A stretch of DNA of 53,604 bases from Alphaproteobacteria bacterium (GTDB lineage Bacteria; Pseudomonadota; Alphaproteobacteria; Caulobacterales; Aquidulcibacteraceae). Made by a program: the position numbers and the translations under genes. The stretch is taken from assembly GCA_030430715.1 (NCBI GenBank), contig JAUIJZ010000011.1, positions 1 through 53,604 of the forward strand. The letters are read 5' to 3'. Shown here piece by piece: positions 1 through 8,487 of this stretch. Position 1 is the first letter of the stretch. Each line of letters starts with the position of its first letter. Under the pieces are notes generated by a model that saw only the letters and a program-made list of their open reading frames with translations, had not been told where the DNA came from and did not search any database.

Positions 1-754
1 GTTTGCCGCCTTCCTAACCTGGATCATTGCCTATCAGCCTTTGGCGAAGGTCGGGCAGACGCTCAAGGTCCAGTATTGCGGCGCGCTGGCGGAGGCGATG
101 GGCGCCTCATTCAATGTTGGCGGCTTTGAACCGCCAGCGTTCGCGCGGTTCCGCGAACTGAAATTACTGCCGAGTTTCAGCCGCTCGAAATTCGAGGACC
201 TGTTTCACGGCGCCTATAAGCAATCCTTATTCGATCTTTATGAGGGACATCTCGAACAGCGGCACACCGACAGCAAAGGCCGCACCCGCTATTCAACTGT
301 GTTTCGCGGTCAATTGATCCGCATGCATTTCCCGCGCGAGTTTCTCGGCGTGACCATCGTTCGGCGCGATGCCGGCATCTTCAACGTATTCGGCGGCGGC
401 AAGAATAGCGGACGCAAGCTTGAGCGTGTGCGCCTCGTCGATTCCGGCTTTGAGAAAGCGTTTGAAGTCTGGGGCACCGATCAGGTCGAGGCGCGCTATC
501 TCCTTCATCCCGTCATGATGGAGCGGCTGATCGCGTTGGAGCGCGGTCTGAAAGGCAAAAAATTACGCTGTGCTTTCGAAGACGGCGATCTGCTTGTCGC
601 CGTGGAGGGCGGCAATCTGTTTGAGCCGGGCGATCTGTTCAAACCGTTGGTCGATCCAGCGCGCGCCAAGCGCATAGTCGATGAGATTTCAGGCGTGGTG
701 CGCGTGATGGACCAGGTCCTGACGGCGCAGAGCACACGCCCTAGACCGCAATAA
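1..754 (+). CDS. DUF3137 family protein, 5'-truncated
   Basis: The reading frame is open from the first bases of the window (frame of position 2) to a TAA at 752-754, so the true start lies upstream. The visible part begins with a hydrophobic stretch (FAAFLTWIIAYQP) that looks like a membrane helix, followed by a soluble domain. A segment near the middle with GTDQVEARYLLHP followed by MMERL is typical of the DUF3137 family, whose function is unknown. A TTG at 41 could be read as a start, but that would cut the membrane helix off a frame that continues upstream. The 3' end overlaps the convergent WD40 gene by 14 bp. Family call is fairly confident; function is unknown. Confidence 0.7.
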   Translation, partial: FAAFLTWIIAYQPLAKVGQTLKVQYCGALAEAMGASFNVGGFEPPAFARFRELKLLPSFSRSKFEDLFHGAYKQSLFDLYEGHLEQRHTDSKGRTRYSTVFRGQLIRMHFPREFLGVTIVRRDAGIFNVFGGGKNSGRKLERVRLVDSGFEKAFEVWGTDQVEARYLLHPVMMERLIALERGLKGKKLRCAFEDGDLLVAVEGGNLFEPGDLFKPLVDPARAKRIVDEISGVVRVMDQVLTAQSTRPRPQ

Positions 755-1745
755 TCGCCCCGCGCCCGGCTTCGTCTCCCAACGCGATCTGCTTGCCGTC
801 CGCGCTCCAAGCGAGCGCCGTCACTGCGCCTTCGCCAGCTTCCTCCAACTCGACATAGGAATTATCGGCAAAGCGCGCCAGCACGGCAGCGCCGTCCGCA
901 TAGCCGATGGCCAGCGTTTCCTCGCTTGGATGAAACGCCACCGCGCTCACCAGCACGTCGCGCTCTCCGGGTTGAAGCGGCGCTTTGCCTTGCGGGCCGA
1001 GCTTGCCTTGGAATGGCCAGACGATTGCGGCGTTGGCGCCTGATGTGGCCAGCCAGCGGCCGCGCTTGTCCCAGGAGAAGCTGCGCGTCTTGGACGGATA
1101 GCCGTCCATGCGCAGATCGGTTTTATCCGGCAGGCGCCAGCCATGCAGCGCATTCTCCTGCATCGCGGTGATCACGTAATCCGCATCCGGCGCAAGGGTG
1201 ACGGCAAGGTGTGAGCCGGCCCAGTTGAGCGCCGATCCCTTATCATCTGCGGCAAGCACGAGCCGCATGGTCACGCCGCCATAATGGGTGGCGGCAAGCC
1301 TCCGGCCTTTGGCGTCTAGCGCCAAGCCGCCGACGGTCGAGGCATAGTCGAAGCGGTGTGATTCCTGGCCGTCGCGAAAGACGATCGCCTGCTTGCCGAC
1401 GCCCGCGACGATCACCTTGGTTGCGGCATTGGCGACCACATGGTCGATCCATTTGTTGCGGAAATCGGCCAGCACCTCGATGCCGCCCGCTGTATCGACA
1501 ATGGCGAGCTTGCCGTCATCGCCGGCTGTGACGAGGCGGGCGCTGTCCGGGTGGATCGTGGCGTCGAGAATGGCGCCGTCATGTGCTTCGATGCGCCGTG
1601 TCTCGCCTTCGCGGCCGGCGACGAGCACGGCGCCGTCGCCAAGCGCGAAGAGGGCTTCGCCGCCGATCCAGTGCGCGGAGGTGACGCTCGCGCCGAGAGC
1701 CAGCCTGCGCCCGTTTTCATAAACAAGCGCTGTCACGCCGCGCAC
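741..1745 (-). CDS. WD40-repeat beta-propeller protein
   Basis: The 334-residue product consists of repeated beta-blade units ending in short motifs such as [36 protein letters not shown] and [11 protein letters not shown]. This pattern is typical of a WD40 propeller that serves as a protein-binding platform. No signal peptide or membrane segment is visible, so it should be cytoplasmic. The start is GTG at 1745, which overlaps the end of the CobW-family gene by 13 bp, so the two are probably translated together. That pairing suggests a scaffold or partner role in the same metal-related process, but this is inference. It overlaps the convergent DUF3137 gene at its 3' end. Confidence 0.8.
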   Translation of the reverse strand: MRGVTALVYENGRRLALGASVTSAHWIGGEALFALGDGAVLVAGREGETRRIEAHDGAILDATIHPDSARLVTAGDDGKLAIVDTAGGIEVLADFRNKWIDHVVANAATKVIVAGVGKQAIVFRDGQESHRFDYASTVGGLALDAKGRRLAATHYGGVTMRLVLAADDKGSALNWAGSHLAVTLAPDADYVITAMQENALHGWRLPDKTDLRMDGYPSKTRSFSWDKRGRWLATSGANAAIVWPFQGKLGPQGKAPLQPGERDVLVSAVAFHPSEETLAIGYADGAAVLARFADNSYVELEEAGEGAVTALAWSADGKQIALGDEAGRGAIIAV

Positions 1746-2770
1746 GCCGCGAATGCGCTTTCGAGTTCGGCGCGGTTGAGATTGCGGCCAATGAAGACGA
1801 GGCGCGATGTACGCGGCTCGCCATCCTTCCAGTCACGCTGGGTGTCGCCCTCAACGATCATGTGCACGCCTTGCACAACGAACCGCTTAGGTTCGTCGGG
1901 GAATGCGAAAATGCCCTTGAGACGCAAGATGTCGGGGCCGCGCTCCTGGGTGATCTCGTTCAGCCAGGGCAACAGCTTCTGGGGGTCAACCGGCTTATCG
2001 CTGGACAGCGAGACGCTGCTGATGCCTGACGCGGATACGTGATCGTCGTGATGATGGTGATCGTGGCCGTGGCCGTGGTGATCGTGCTCATGATCATGGT
2101 GGGCGCAGCTTTCGTCGCAATCGTGATCAGGCAGAAAGTGCGGATCGATTTCCACGATGCGGTCGAGATCGAATGCGCCCAAGCCCAGGATCGCATCGAG
2201 CGGCACATCGCCCCGGCTCATGCGCTTCACGCGTGCAGTCGGGTTCAATGCATGGAGTTGACGCTCCAATGCGGTGAGTTCGTCCTTGCCGGCCAGGTCG
2301 GTTTTGTTGAGCAATATGATGTCGGCGAAAGCGACCTGTTCGGCGGCTTCCTCGCTCGTTTCCAATTGTTGTGGCGCATGCTTGGCGTCGACCACGGTGA
2401 CGATGGCGTCGAGTTTTGTTCGCGCTCTCACATCTGCATCGACGAAGAATGTCTGCGCCACCGGCGCCGGCTTGGCGAGGCCAGTCGTCTCCACCAGGAT
2501 GGCGTCGAAACGGCCTTTGCGCTTCATCAGCCCTTCGATGATGCGAATGAGATCGCCGCGCACGGTGCAGCACACGCAGCCATTGTTCATCTCGAACACT
2601 TCCTCGTCGGCGTCGACGATGAGGTCGTTGTCGATGCCGATCTCGCCAAACTCATTGACGATGACGGCATAGCGTTTGCCGTGCTGCTCGGTGAGGATGC
2701 GGTTCAGCAGCGTGGTCTTGCCGGCGCCCAGGAAGCCGGTGAGCACGGTGACGGGGATTGGATCGGTCAT
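1733..2770 (-). CDS. CobW/COG0523 family metal-trafficking GTPase
   Basis: This 345-residue G3E-family P-loop GTPase carries Walker A GFLGAGKT (residues 12-19), the metal-binding CVCC motif (65-68), ETTG (94-97) and the guanine-specificity motif NKTD (155-158). A very His-rich loop (about 214-245) precedes the CobW C-terminal domain. COG0523 proteins insert or deliver metals, often Zn or Co, to target enzymes; the CxCC motif plus His-rich loop favours a zinc chaperone or storage role. The ATG at 2770 follows an AAGGG ribosome site. I see no Zur-like palindrome upstream, so zinc control is not shown. tRNA-Phe lies 73 bp upstream on the same strand and the WD40 gene is coupled downstream. The precise subfamily cannot be assigned. 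Confidence 0.9.
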   Translation of the reverse strand: MTDPIPVTVLTGFLGAGKTTLLNRILTEQHGKRYAVIVNEFGEIGIDNDLIVDADEEVFEMNNGCVCCTVRGDLIRIIEGLMKRKGRFDAILVETTGLAKPAPVAQTFFVDADVRARTKLDAIVTVVDAKHAPQQLETSEEAAEQVAFADIILLNKTDLAGKDELTALERQLHALNPTARVKRMSRGDVPLDAILGLGAFDLDRIVEIDPHFLPDHDCDESCAHHDHEHDHHGHGHDHHHHDDHVSASGISSVSLSSDKPVDPQKLLPWLNEITQERGPDILRLKGIFAFPDEPKRFVVQGVHMIVEGDTQRDWKDGEPRTSRLVFIGRNLNRAELESAFAACAA

Positions 2771-2843
2771 GGGCCCTTAGATAGCCATTCCACACCGAAG
2801 CGCCAGCGGAAGGCCCGTGCTGGGGCCGATTCTGGGCGGGGGG

Positions 2844-2919
2844 TGGTGCCTGGGGACGGAATTGAACCGCCGACACGCGGATTTTCAATCCGCTGCTCTA
2901 CCGACTGAGCTACCCAGGC
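2844..2919 (-). tRNA. tRNA-Phe (GAA anticodon)
   Basis: Read on the minus strand this is a full 76-nt cloverleaf with encoded CCA. The acceptor arm GCCTGGG pairs with CCCAGGC. The D arm has GCTCAG, and the anticodon loop TTGAAAA carries GAA at 2886-2884. The T arm contains GGTTCAATTCC. The discriminator base is A and the 3' CCA occupies 2846-2844. A sigma-70-like promoter lies just upstream on the same strand. Confidence 0.97.
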
Positions 2920-2957
2920 ATTCCGACGCCTGCCGGTCGGCTGGCGCGGAGCGAGCG

Positions 2958-2986
2958 TCTATAGCGAGGCGGCTCGTTCATGTCCA
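2958..2986 (-). promoter_or_regulatory. Sigma-70-type promoter of tRNA-Phe
   Basis: On the minus strand there is a TGGACA -35 box (2986-2981; 5 of 6 to TTGACA), a 17-bp spacer and a TATAGA -10 box (2963-2958; 4 of 6 to TATAAT). Transcription would start near 2951, giving a leader of about 30 nt before the tRNA 5' end at 2919. The spacing and position are ideal for a stable-RNA promoter, but it is predicted only. Confidence 0.6.
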
Positions 2987-3076
2987 CGCCGGTTCGCTTC
3001 TCGCCTCTCGGGGGTTGCTTTGGCGCGGACGCGACAGAAAATAGCAGCCTACCACCCGCCGTGATGGAGAATAGGC

Positions 3077-3889
3077 ATGTGCGAGCATCATCCCGTGAGC
3101 GCTGAGGGCGCAAAATTGGTCGACGTGTCGAAAATGGACCGCCGGGACCTGCTGCGCGGGCTGGCTTCGGGCAGCATCGTCCTGCTCGCCAGTTGCGCCA
3201 CCTATCAGAACCCTGAGACCGGACGCGGCCAGTTCATCATCGTTGATGAGGCCCAGCTACAGCAGGCTTCGCTGAGCGCCTGGCAGCAAATGCGCCAGCA
3301 GACGCCTACTTGGAATAATGCCGCGGCTCAGCGGCGGCTGGAGACGGTCGGGCGCCGCATCGTCAATGCGGCCGGCCGCGGCAATCAGAGCTGGGAATTT
3401 GTGCTGTTCAACAGCGACGAAAAGAACGCCTTTGTGCTGCCCGGCGGGCAAGTCGGCTTCTATCGCGGCCTGTTCGAGATTTGCGCGACGGACGATTACA
3501 TGGCGACGGTGCTCGGCCACGAAGTTGGGCACGTGACAGGCCGCCACGCCGCCGAGCGGTATAGCCGCGAGACGGCAACGCAAACCGCGTTGCAGGTTGC
3601 CGGTGCGGCGGTAAGCAGCGACATGGCGATGGCAGCGCTTGGCCTCGGTGCGCAGGTGGGGCTCAGCCTGCCATTCTCGCGCGAGCAGGAAGCGGAGGCC
3701 GATATTCTCGGTCTGAATTACATGCGCGCCGCGAGCTACGACGTGCGTCAGTCCATTCCATTTTGGGCGGCCATGCAATCGGGCGGCGGATCTCGTCCGC
3801 CCGAATTCCTGTCCACGCACCCCGATCCCGCCAATCGCATCGAGCGCATTCGCGGCTATATCAACCAGCAGGGTTGGGGGCCGGTCTAA
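3077..3889 (+). CDS. M48-family zinc metallopeptidase lipoprotein
   Basis: This 270-residue M48 peptidase has the zinc site HEVGH (residues 148-152) and the third ligand Glu205 in the EAEAD segment, followed by the family signature STHPDPANRIERI. The N-terminus has an RR-containing stretch (DRRDLLRG, 21-28), a hydrophobic core and a lipobox ending at LASC (Cys40). It is therefore probably a periplasmic lipoprotein, possibly exported by Tat. Relatives such as BepA and LoiP degrade or help assemble outer-membrane proteins; that role is inferred from the family. The ATG at 3077 follows GGAGA at 3066-3070 with good spacing. An internal ATG at residue 20 would also give a valid signal peptide. Confidence 0.9.
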   Translation: MCEHHPVSAEGAKLVDVSKMDRRDLLRGLASGSIVLLASCATYQNPETGRGQFIIVDEAQLQQASLSAWQQMRQQTPTWNNAAAQRRLETVGRRIVNAAGRGNQSWEFVLFNSDEKNAFVLPGGQVGFYRGLFEICATDDYMATVLGHEVGHVTGRHAAERYSRETATQTALQVAGAAVSSDMAMAALGLGAQVGLSLPFSREQEAEADILGLNYMRAASYDVRQSIPFWAAMQSGGGSRPPEFLSTHPDPANRIERIRGYINQQGWGPV

Positions 3890-3897
3890 AACGTCAT

Positions 3898-3946
3898 GCG
3901 TGAAATGCGACCTGCTTTTGGTCCTGCGGGAAGTCGCATTTCACGC
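3898..3946. repeat. Perfect 14-bp inverted repeat between convergent genes
   Basis: The arms GCGTGAAATGCGAC (3898-3911) and GTCGCATTTCACGC (3933-3946) are exact inverted copies around a 21-nt loop. Inner bases (CTGC against GCGG) can extend the pairing. It lies 9 bp past the stop of the M48 gene and 20 bp before the end of the convergent mscS gene. No T-run follows on either strand, so it may be a bidirectional terminator without a U-tail, an mRNA-stabilising hairpin or a copy of a REP-like element. Confidence 0.6.
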
Positions 3947-3965
3947 CCTAAGACGCTTTAGGCTC

Positions 3966-5162
3966 TCATTCGCCACCGGCAGCGGCGCGGCTTTGCACGC
4001 GCCGCTGGTCAAATATTTCTGGCACAGCGCCCTGCGGCGGACGGAAAGCGTCTTGAGCGCTGTTGTCGGCGGCCAGATAGAGCGTGCGGCTCGGGAAGGC
4101 GAAGCCGGAGCCTTCGCCCTCGACGATGTTCTTGATCTCGTAGGCAAAGGCTTCCTTGATCGCGAGCCACTTGCCCCAGTCCGTCGTTTCCGTGAAGCAA
4201 TAGATCATGATGTCGATCGAGCTCTCGCTGAACTCATCGATGTGCACGAACAACGGCGCGCCAGGAGGCTGGGCGAAGTCTGGCGTGTTGCGAATGTATT
4301 GCTCAATGCGGTCGCGGATACGGCGCAGCTGATCGACGCTCGTGTTATATTCGACGCCAATCTTCCAGAAGATGCGGCGCTGTTTCATGCGCGAGAAATT
4401 GATCACGGCATTATCGGCGAACGTTGAGTTGGGCACGTAAACCGGCCCCTGGTCGAAACGGCGCACGACAGTGGAGCGGAAATTGATCTGCTCGACCACG
4501 CCTTCGACGACGCCATCGACGCAAATCCAATCGCCGCGCTGGAAGCGTTTCTCGGCCATCACCGCAAGACCGGCGATGAGGTTCTTGAACAGATCCTGCG
4601 CGCCGAGCGCCACCGCGACGCCGAAAATGCCAAGGCCCGCCAGCAGCGGCGCGACGCGCACGCCCCAGAGCTCCAAAACCGAAGCTGCGCCAACGACCAG
4701 AAAGATCACCTGCAACGCTTTGACCAGCCACTCGACCGCCGAGGGCGTCAGCATGCGTCCGAGCGGTTCAAGCGCGATGCGCATCGCGCCCGCAACGCGA
4801 TTGAGCGCCCAAAACACGGCGATGGCGATGAGTGTCTGCACGACGAGATTGCCCACATCGCGCGCGCCATCCGCCAGCGGCATGATGCGCAGCGCGATAT
4901 CGACGCCGACAATTAGAAAAACGAACTTCAGCGGCTCAGACAGCGCTTCAACGACGGCGTCGTCGATCTTGTTGTCGGTGCTGGCGGTGAATTTACGCAA
5001 CAGGCGCAGCACCCAGCGTGCGAACAAGCCGCGTAGCAGCAGCGCCACGAAGATGGCGGCGGCGGCATAGAGAACGGAATTATAGCTCACGCCGAACACG
5101 CCTTCGTCCCAGGTTTGCTGGAGAAATGCGAAGCTCTCTTCGATCGATTGCGGGATGTTCAT
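3966..5162 (-). CDS. MscS-family mechanosensitive channel
   Basis: This is a membrane protein of about 398 residues. Hydrophobic helices lie near residues 25-45 and 70-160, and a pore-lining helix rich in Gly and Ala (GLGIFGVAVALGAQDLFKNL) is the hallmark of MscS TM3. A beta domain follows (GDWICVDGVVEGVVEQINFRSTVVRRFD) and then a C-terminal alpha/beta domain. MscS channels open under membrane tension to release solutes on osmotic downshock. The start is taken at ATG 5162, since the frame upstream offers only a TTG at 5171. The gene stands alone, divergent from nothing close and convergent with the M48 gene. Confidence 0.9.
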   Translation of the reverse strand: MNIPQSIEESFAFLQQTWDEGVFGVSYNSVLYAAAAIFVALLLRGLFARWVLRLLRKFTASTDNKIDDAVVEALSEPLKFVFLIVGVDIALRIMPLADGARDVGNLVVQTLIAIAVFWALNRVAGAMRIALEPLGRMLTPSAVEWLVKALQVIFLVVGAASVLELWGVRVAPLLAGLGIFGVAVALGAQDLFKNLIAGLAVMAEKRFQRGDWICVDGVVEGVVEQINFRSTVVRRFDQGPVYVPNSTFADNAVINFSRMKQRRIFWKIGVEYNTSVDQLRRIRDRIEQYIRNTPDFAQPPGAPLFVHIDEFSESSIDIMIYCFTETTDWGKWLAIKEAFAYEIKNIVEGEGSGFAFPSRTLYLAADNSAQDAFRPPQGAVPEIFDQRRVQSRAAAGGE

Positions 5163-5337
5163 GTGACGCAAGGCTCCGTCTCATGCGCGCGGCGGACCGG
5201 CGCGATGTCGTGTTCATGGGGCGGGATTTAAGCGCAGCACTAACGCAGATGCGGCGAAGATCAAACCGCCAATAAAATGCAATGATATGCGCGGTTTGTG
5301 CGGTTACGTGACGAATGGTTTAGGCGCGTGCGCAGAA

Positions 5338-5820
5338 TCACTCCGCGTCTTCGACGCTCCAATATGATTCCATCGCGCGAAGGTTGGGAAAATCAGCGCA
5401 GCGAATCTGCAGCCACGCGCCGCGCTTGGAGATTCGTCCCGGCGGATCGCCGCTGGGCGGCGTCACGCCATCGGCGCCGTCGGGCCAGAATTCCTTTTCC
5501 TCGTAAGGATCTTCGATCCATACGCGCAGTTTGAAATCGTCGACGACGAAAAGTTCGGCGCAGACCCAATGATCTGATGTTATGAAAAGTTCGATCCGGC
5601 CGTTGCCTTGATTGGACGTGTAGAGCAATTGCGCGCGATCATCGTAATCGCCCATGAAATGCCAGATGCGGCCTGTCGCGTCGCCTTTGAATTCACGCGG
5701 CGATGCGCACCAATCGGCGAGGGTGGTGAGAAGATTGAGCGCGCACTGGCGCGGCGTCCAGTCATGTGCCTCCGCGTCGCCATAGATCGGCGCACGCGGC
5801 GGCGGCTTCGGGGCCGTCAC
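5338..5820 (-). CDS. Trp-rich protein of unknown function in the alr-mla operon
   Basis: I do not recognise this 160-residue protein. It is rich in Trp and Asp, with segments such as GRIWHFMGDYDDRAQLLY and DDFKLRVWIEDPYEEKEFW, and it has no signal peptide or membrane helix, so it looks like a soluble cytoplasmic domain. The GTG start at 5820 overlaps the mlaF stop in a GTGA, which implies translational coupling and supports a real gene. It is the last gene of alr-mlaE-mlaF-this, with 166 bp of non-coding DNA downstream. A role linked to lipid transport is guilt by association only. Confidence 0.75.
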   Translation of the reverse strand: MTAPKPPPRAPIYGDAEAHDWTPRQCALNLLTTLADWCASPREFKGDATGRIWHFMGDYDDRAQLLYTSNQGNGRIELFITSDHWVCAELFVVDDFKLRVWIEDPYEEKEFWPDGADGVTPPSGDPPGRISKRGAWLQIRCADFPNLRAMESYWSVEDAE

Positions 5821-6581
5821 ACCACGGCCTGGATCGGCCCCTCGGCGCGGCCGGCGACGAATTGATCGACCATCTCATTGCCGGAATGGTCGATGCTGCT
5901 GGCGGACCCGCGCCATACGATCTTGCCGCCATAGAGCATGGCCACTTCGTCGGCGATTTTGCGCGCGCTCGGCATGTCATGCGTGATCGACACCGCAGCG
6001 CAGCCCAATTCCTTGGTTTGCTCGACGATCAGATCGTTGATCGCATCGGCGGTGATCGGATCGAGCCCGGTGGTGGGTTCATCGAAAAAGATGATGTCTG
6101 GCTTGGCGATGATGGCGCGCGCCAGGCTGGCGCGTTTTTGCATGCCGCCGGAAAGCTCGATCGGACGCACTTCGGCGAATTCAGGCGCTAGACGCACTTT
6201 GCGCATCGTCTCGATGGCGCGTTCGCGGGCGTCCTTACGGGAAACACCGTCGGCGTAGATCAGACGAAAGGCGATGTTTTCCCAGATCGATAGGCTGTCG
6301 AATAACGCGCCGCCCTGAAACAGCATGCCGAATTTGCGCATGTTGCGCGCGCGGACCGGCTCGGGCATGCGCGTCACGTCCGCGCCGTCCACCAGCACTT
6401 GTCCGGCATCCGGCTTCATAAGGCCGAGCACGCATTTCAGCGTCACCGATTTGCCGCTGCCCGATCCGCCAATGATGACGAGCGATTGGCCCTTGTCGAC
6501 GCTGAGATCGACGCCATCGAGCACCTGGCGCCCGCGCAGCTTTTTCTTGATGCCCTTCAGTTGGAGTTTCGGCGTGCTCAT
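5817..6581 (-). CDS. mlaF: MlaF-type ABC transporter ATP-binding protein
   Basis: This ABC ATPase of about 254 residues has Walker A GGSGSGKS, the signature LSGGMQKR, Walker B IIFFDEPTTGLDP and the H-loop SITHDM. With the adjacent MlaE-type permease it would power phospholipid transport between inner and outer membrane. The Ala/Met-rich signature LSGGMQKR is typical of MlaF/Ttg2A rather than generic importers. Two starts are possible: ATG at 6581 (used here) and GTG at 6593, the latter in a GTGA overlap with the mlaE stop. No mlaD, mlaC or mlaB follows; the next gene is an unknown. Confidence 0.9.
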   Translation of the reverse strand: MSTPKLQLKGIKKKLRGRQVLDGVDLSVDKGQSLVIIGGSGSGKSVTLKCVLGLMKPDAGQVLVDGADVTRMPEPVRARNMRKFGMLFQGGALFDSLSIWENIAFRLIYADGVSRKDARERAIETMRKVRLAPEFAEVRPIELSGGMQKRASLARAIIAKPDIIFFDEPTTGLDPITADAINDLIVEQTKELGCAAVSITHDMPSARKIADEVAMLYGGKIVWRGSASSIDHSGNEMVDQFVAGRAEGPIQAVV

Positions 6582-6589
6582 GGCGTGCT

Positions 6590-7363
6590 TCACTCCACGA
6601 AGAAGGCGGTGATGAGGTAGTTGACGGCGAGGATCAGCACGATCGAGCCGACAACGGCGTTGGTGGTCGCACGTCCGACGCCGAGTGCGCCGCCTTTCGA
6701 ATTGAAGCCCTGATAAGCGCCAACCGCCGCGATGATGAAGCCGAACACCGCCGCCTTGATCAGGCCGAGGATCACATCCTCTGCTTCCATGAATTGGAAG
6801 GTGTTGCGCAGATAAGTCGCGCCGTTGAAGTCGAGCGTGCTGGTGGCGACAGCGTAGCCGCCCATGACGCCGATAATGTCGGCGACAAGAACGAGGACCG
6901 GGAGTGTCAGCGTCGCGGCGAGCAGGCGTGGCGCGATCAGGAATTTAAAGGGATCGGTCGAGAGCGTCGTCATCGCGTCGATCTGCTCGGTCACGCGCAT
7001 GGTACCGATCTCGGCGGCGATGCCGGCGCTGACGCGTCCGGCCAGCATCAGGCCGGCCAGCACCGGGCCCAGCTCACGCGTGATGCCGAGCACCACGATA
7101 TTCGGCACGAATTGCTCGGCATTGAAGCGCGATCCGCCAACATAAATGTTGAGCGCGAGCGCGGCGCCGATGAACACGGCGGTGAGGCCGATCACGGGCA
7201 GCGAGAAATAGCCGATCTGCAAGCATTGCCGTCCGAACTGTCCGGCGAATACGGGCGGCGTGAAGCACGCCGTTACAGCGCGGCTGATGAACCCGGAAAA
7301 GCGGCCGATCTCGGCCAGTATGGCCAACACGGCGCGTCCGATGGGCGCGAAGGGATTGATCAC
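6590..7363 (-). CDS. mlaE: MlaE-type phospholipid ABC transporter permease
   Basis: This 257-residue integral membrane protein has the MlaE/YrbE family layout of several hydrophobic helices, an ELGPVLAGLMLAGRVSAGIAAE segment (about 97-118) and a conserved EQIDAM motif that contacts the ATPase. It forms the channel part of the Mla transporter that keeps the outer membrane lipid-asymmetric. The start is GTG at 7363, overlapping the alr stop by 4 bp. Coupling of alr with mlaEF suggests co-regulated envelope maintenance. Confidence 0.9.
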   Translation of the reverse strand: MINPFAPIGRAVLAILAEIGRFSGFISRAVTACFTPPVFAGQFGRQCLQIGYFSLPVIGLTAVFIGAALALNIYVGGSRFNAEQFVPNIVVLGITRELGPVLAGLMLAGRVSAGIAAEIGTMRVTEQIDAMTTLSTDPFKFLIAPRLLAATLTLPVLVLVADIIGVMGGYAVATSTLDFNGATYLRNTFQFMEAEDVILGLIKAAVFGFIIAAVGAYQGFNSKGGALGVGRATTNAVVGSIVLILAVNYLITAFFVE

Positions 7364-8442
7364 GCGCGCGCTCCGATTTTGCGCACCGTGCCGGCGAACG
7401 TGGTGAGAATTTCGTAGGGCGAGGTGGCCGCCCGCGCGGCGATGTCGTTAAGCGGTGCGTTGGGGCCGAGGAACTCGACCATAACGCCGGGCGCAGCCTC
7501 GGCGCACCCTGTCACGTCGATGATGATCAGATCCATGGAGATGCGCCCCAGAACGGGCCGCCGGCCCCCCGCTAGGACGCCATAACCGGCTCCGGCCAAG
7601 GATCGCAAGTAGCCGTCGGCGTAGCCGAGCGCGACGGTGGCTGTGCGCATCTTTTGGGGCGCACTGGCTGTCGCGCCATATCCGAACGATTCGCCCGCCT
7701 GGACGTCCCGCACCTGAAGAATGGGGGCTTCGATCGTCGCCGCCGCGGCGAGGGACGGATTATCGGCATCGAGCGCGCAGGAGCCGTAGAGGCCGATGCC
7801 CGGCCGGATCAGATCGAAATGATAATCGGGGCCGATCATGGCGCCGGCGCTGGCGGCGAGGCTCAGCGGCGCTTTTGGAAACAGTGTGGCGGCGTCAATG
7901 AAGCGCTTGAGCTGCACCGCGTTCATCTCGTGCTTAAGATCGTTGGCGCAAGCGAGGTGGCTCATGATCAAAGCCAGCGTGGTGTCCTTCAGCGCCAGCG
8001 CGGCGCGTGTCAGTTCGTCCGGGCCGATGCCAAGCCGGTTCATGCCGGTATCGATGTGGAGAGCTGCCGAGCCGCGTGCGTCCCATAATTTGATCTGCGC
8101 CAGAGAGTTCAGCACCGGTGTCAGTTTGGCTTGCGCGAATAGGTCGAGATCAGTGGCGGCGGGGCCATTCAGCACGAAAATTTGCGGGCCTTCGCCCAAC
8201 GCCTTGCGCACAATCAGCGCTTCGGCGCTGGTCGCGGTGAAGAAGGTGCGGGCGCCTGCCTGCGCCAGCGCGCGCGAAGCGGCGACGCAGCCAAGCCCAT
8301 AGGAGTCGGCTTTGACAACTGCGGCGACTGCCGCGCCCGGTGCTTGTGTCTTGAAGAAACGCCAATTCTCAACAATGGCGGTGTGATCAACCTTCAGCCG
8401 CGCGAGGCGCGGTCGAGGCGGAGGGGGAGCGGTATCATTCAT
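7360..8442 (-). CDS. alr: Alanine racemase
   Basis: This 360-residue fold-III PLP enzyme makes D-alanine for peptidoglycan. The PLP lysine is Lys44 in VVKADSYGLG. The second catalytic Tyr lies in the SFGYGAT region. The family motifs HIDTGMNRLG, RPGIGLYG, GYADGYLRS and RISMDL are in the expected order. Length is normal for the family. The ATG at 8442 is preceded by GAGCGG-type purines. It is the first of four coupled genes (alr-mlaE-mlaF-unknown). A gap of 45 bp separates it from dnaB on the same strand, so it could be read through from dnaB. Confidence 0.95.
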   Translation of the reverse strand: MNDTAPPPPRPRLARLKVDHTAIVENWRFFKTQAPGAAVAAVVKADSYGLGCVAASRALAQAGARTFFTATSAEALIVRKALGEGPQIFVLNGPAATDLDLFAQAKLTPVLNSLAQIKLWDARGSAALHIDTGMNRLGIGPDELTRAALALKDTTLALIMSHLACANDLKHEMNAVQLKRFIDAATLFPKAPLSLAASAGAMIGPDYHFDLIRPGIGLYGSCALDADNPSLAAAATIEAPILQVRDVQAGESFGYGATASAPQKMRTATVALGYADGYLRSLAGAGYGVLAGGRRPVLGRISMDLIIIDVTGCAEAAPGVMVEFLGPNAPLNDIAARAATSPYEILTTFAGTVRKIGARA

Positions 8443-8487
8443 GCTGCGCGGTCTCTCGCTCCGCTGAGAAAACGGCGGAGATAAGGC

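Noticed and set aside
2030-2110. Short tandem repeat (GTGATCGTGGCC-like units)
   Set aside because: It is the codon pattern of the His/Asp-rich loop, not an independent repeat element.
2771-2843. Zur-type palindrome upstream of the CobW-type gene
   Set aside because: I looked for an AT-rich palindrome between tRNA-Phe and the start codon and found none.
2039-2908. 289-codon plus-strand frame opposite the CobW-type gene
   Set aside because: It is the antisense shadow of the His-rich loop and GTPase motifs, and it runs through the tRNA gene.
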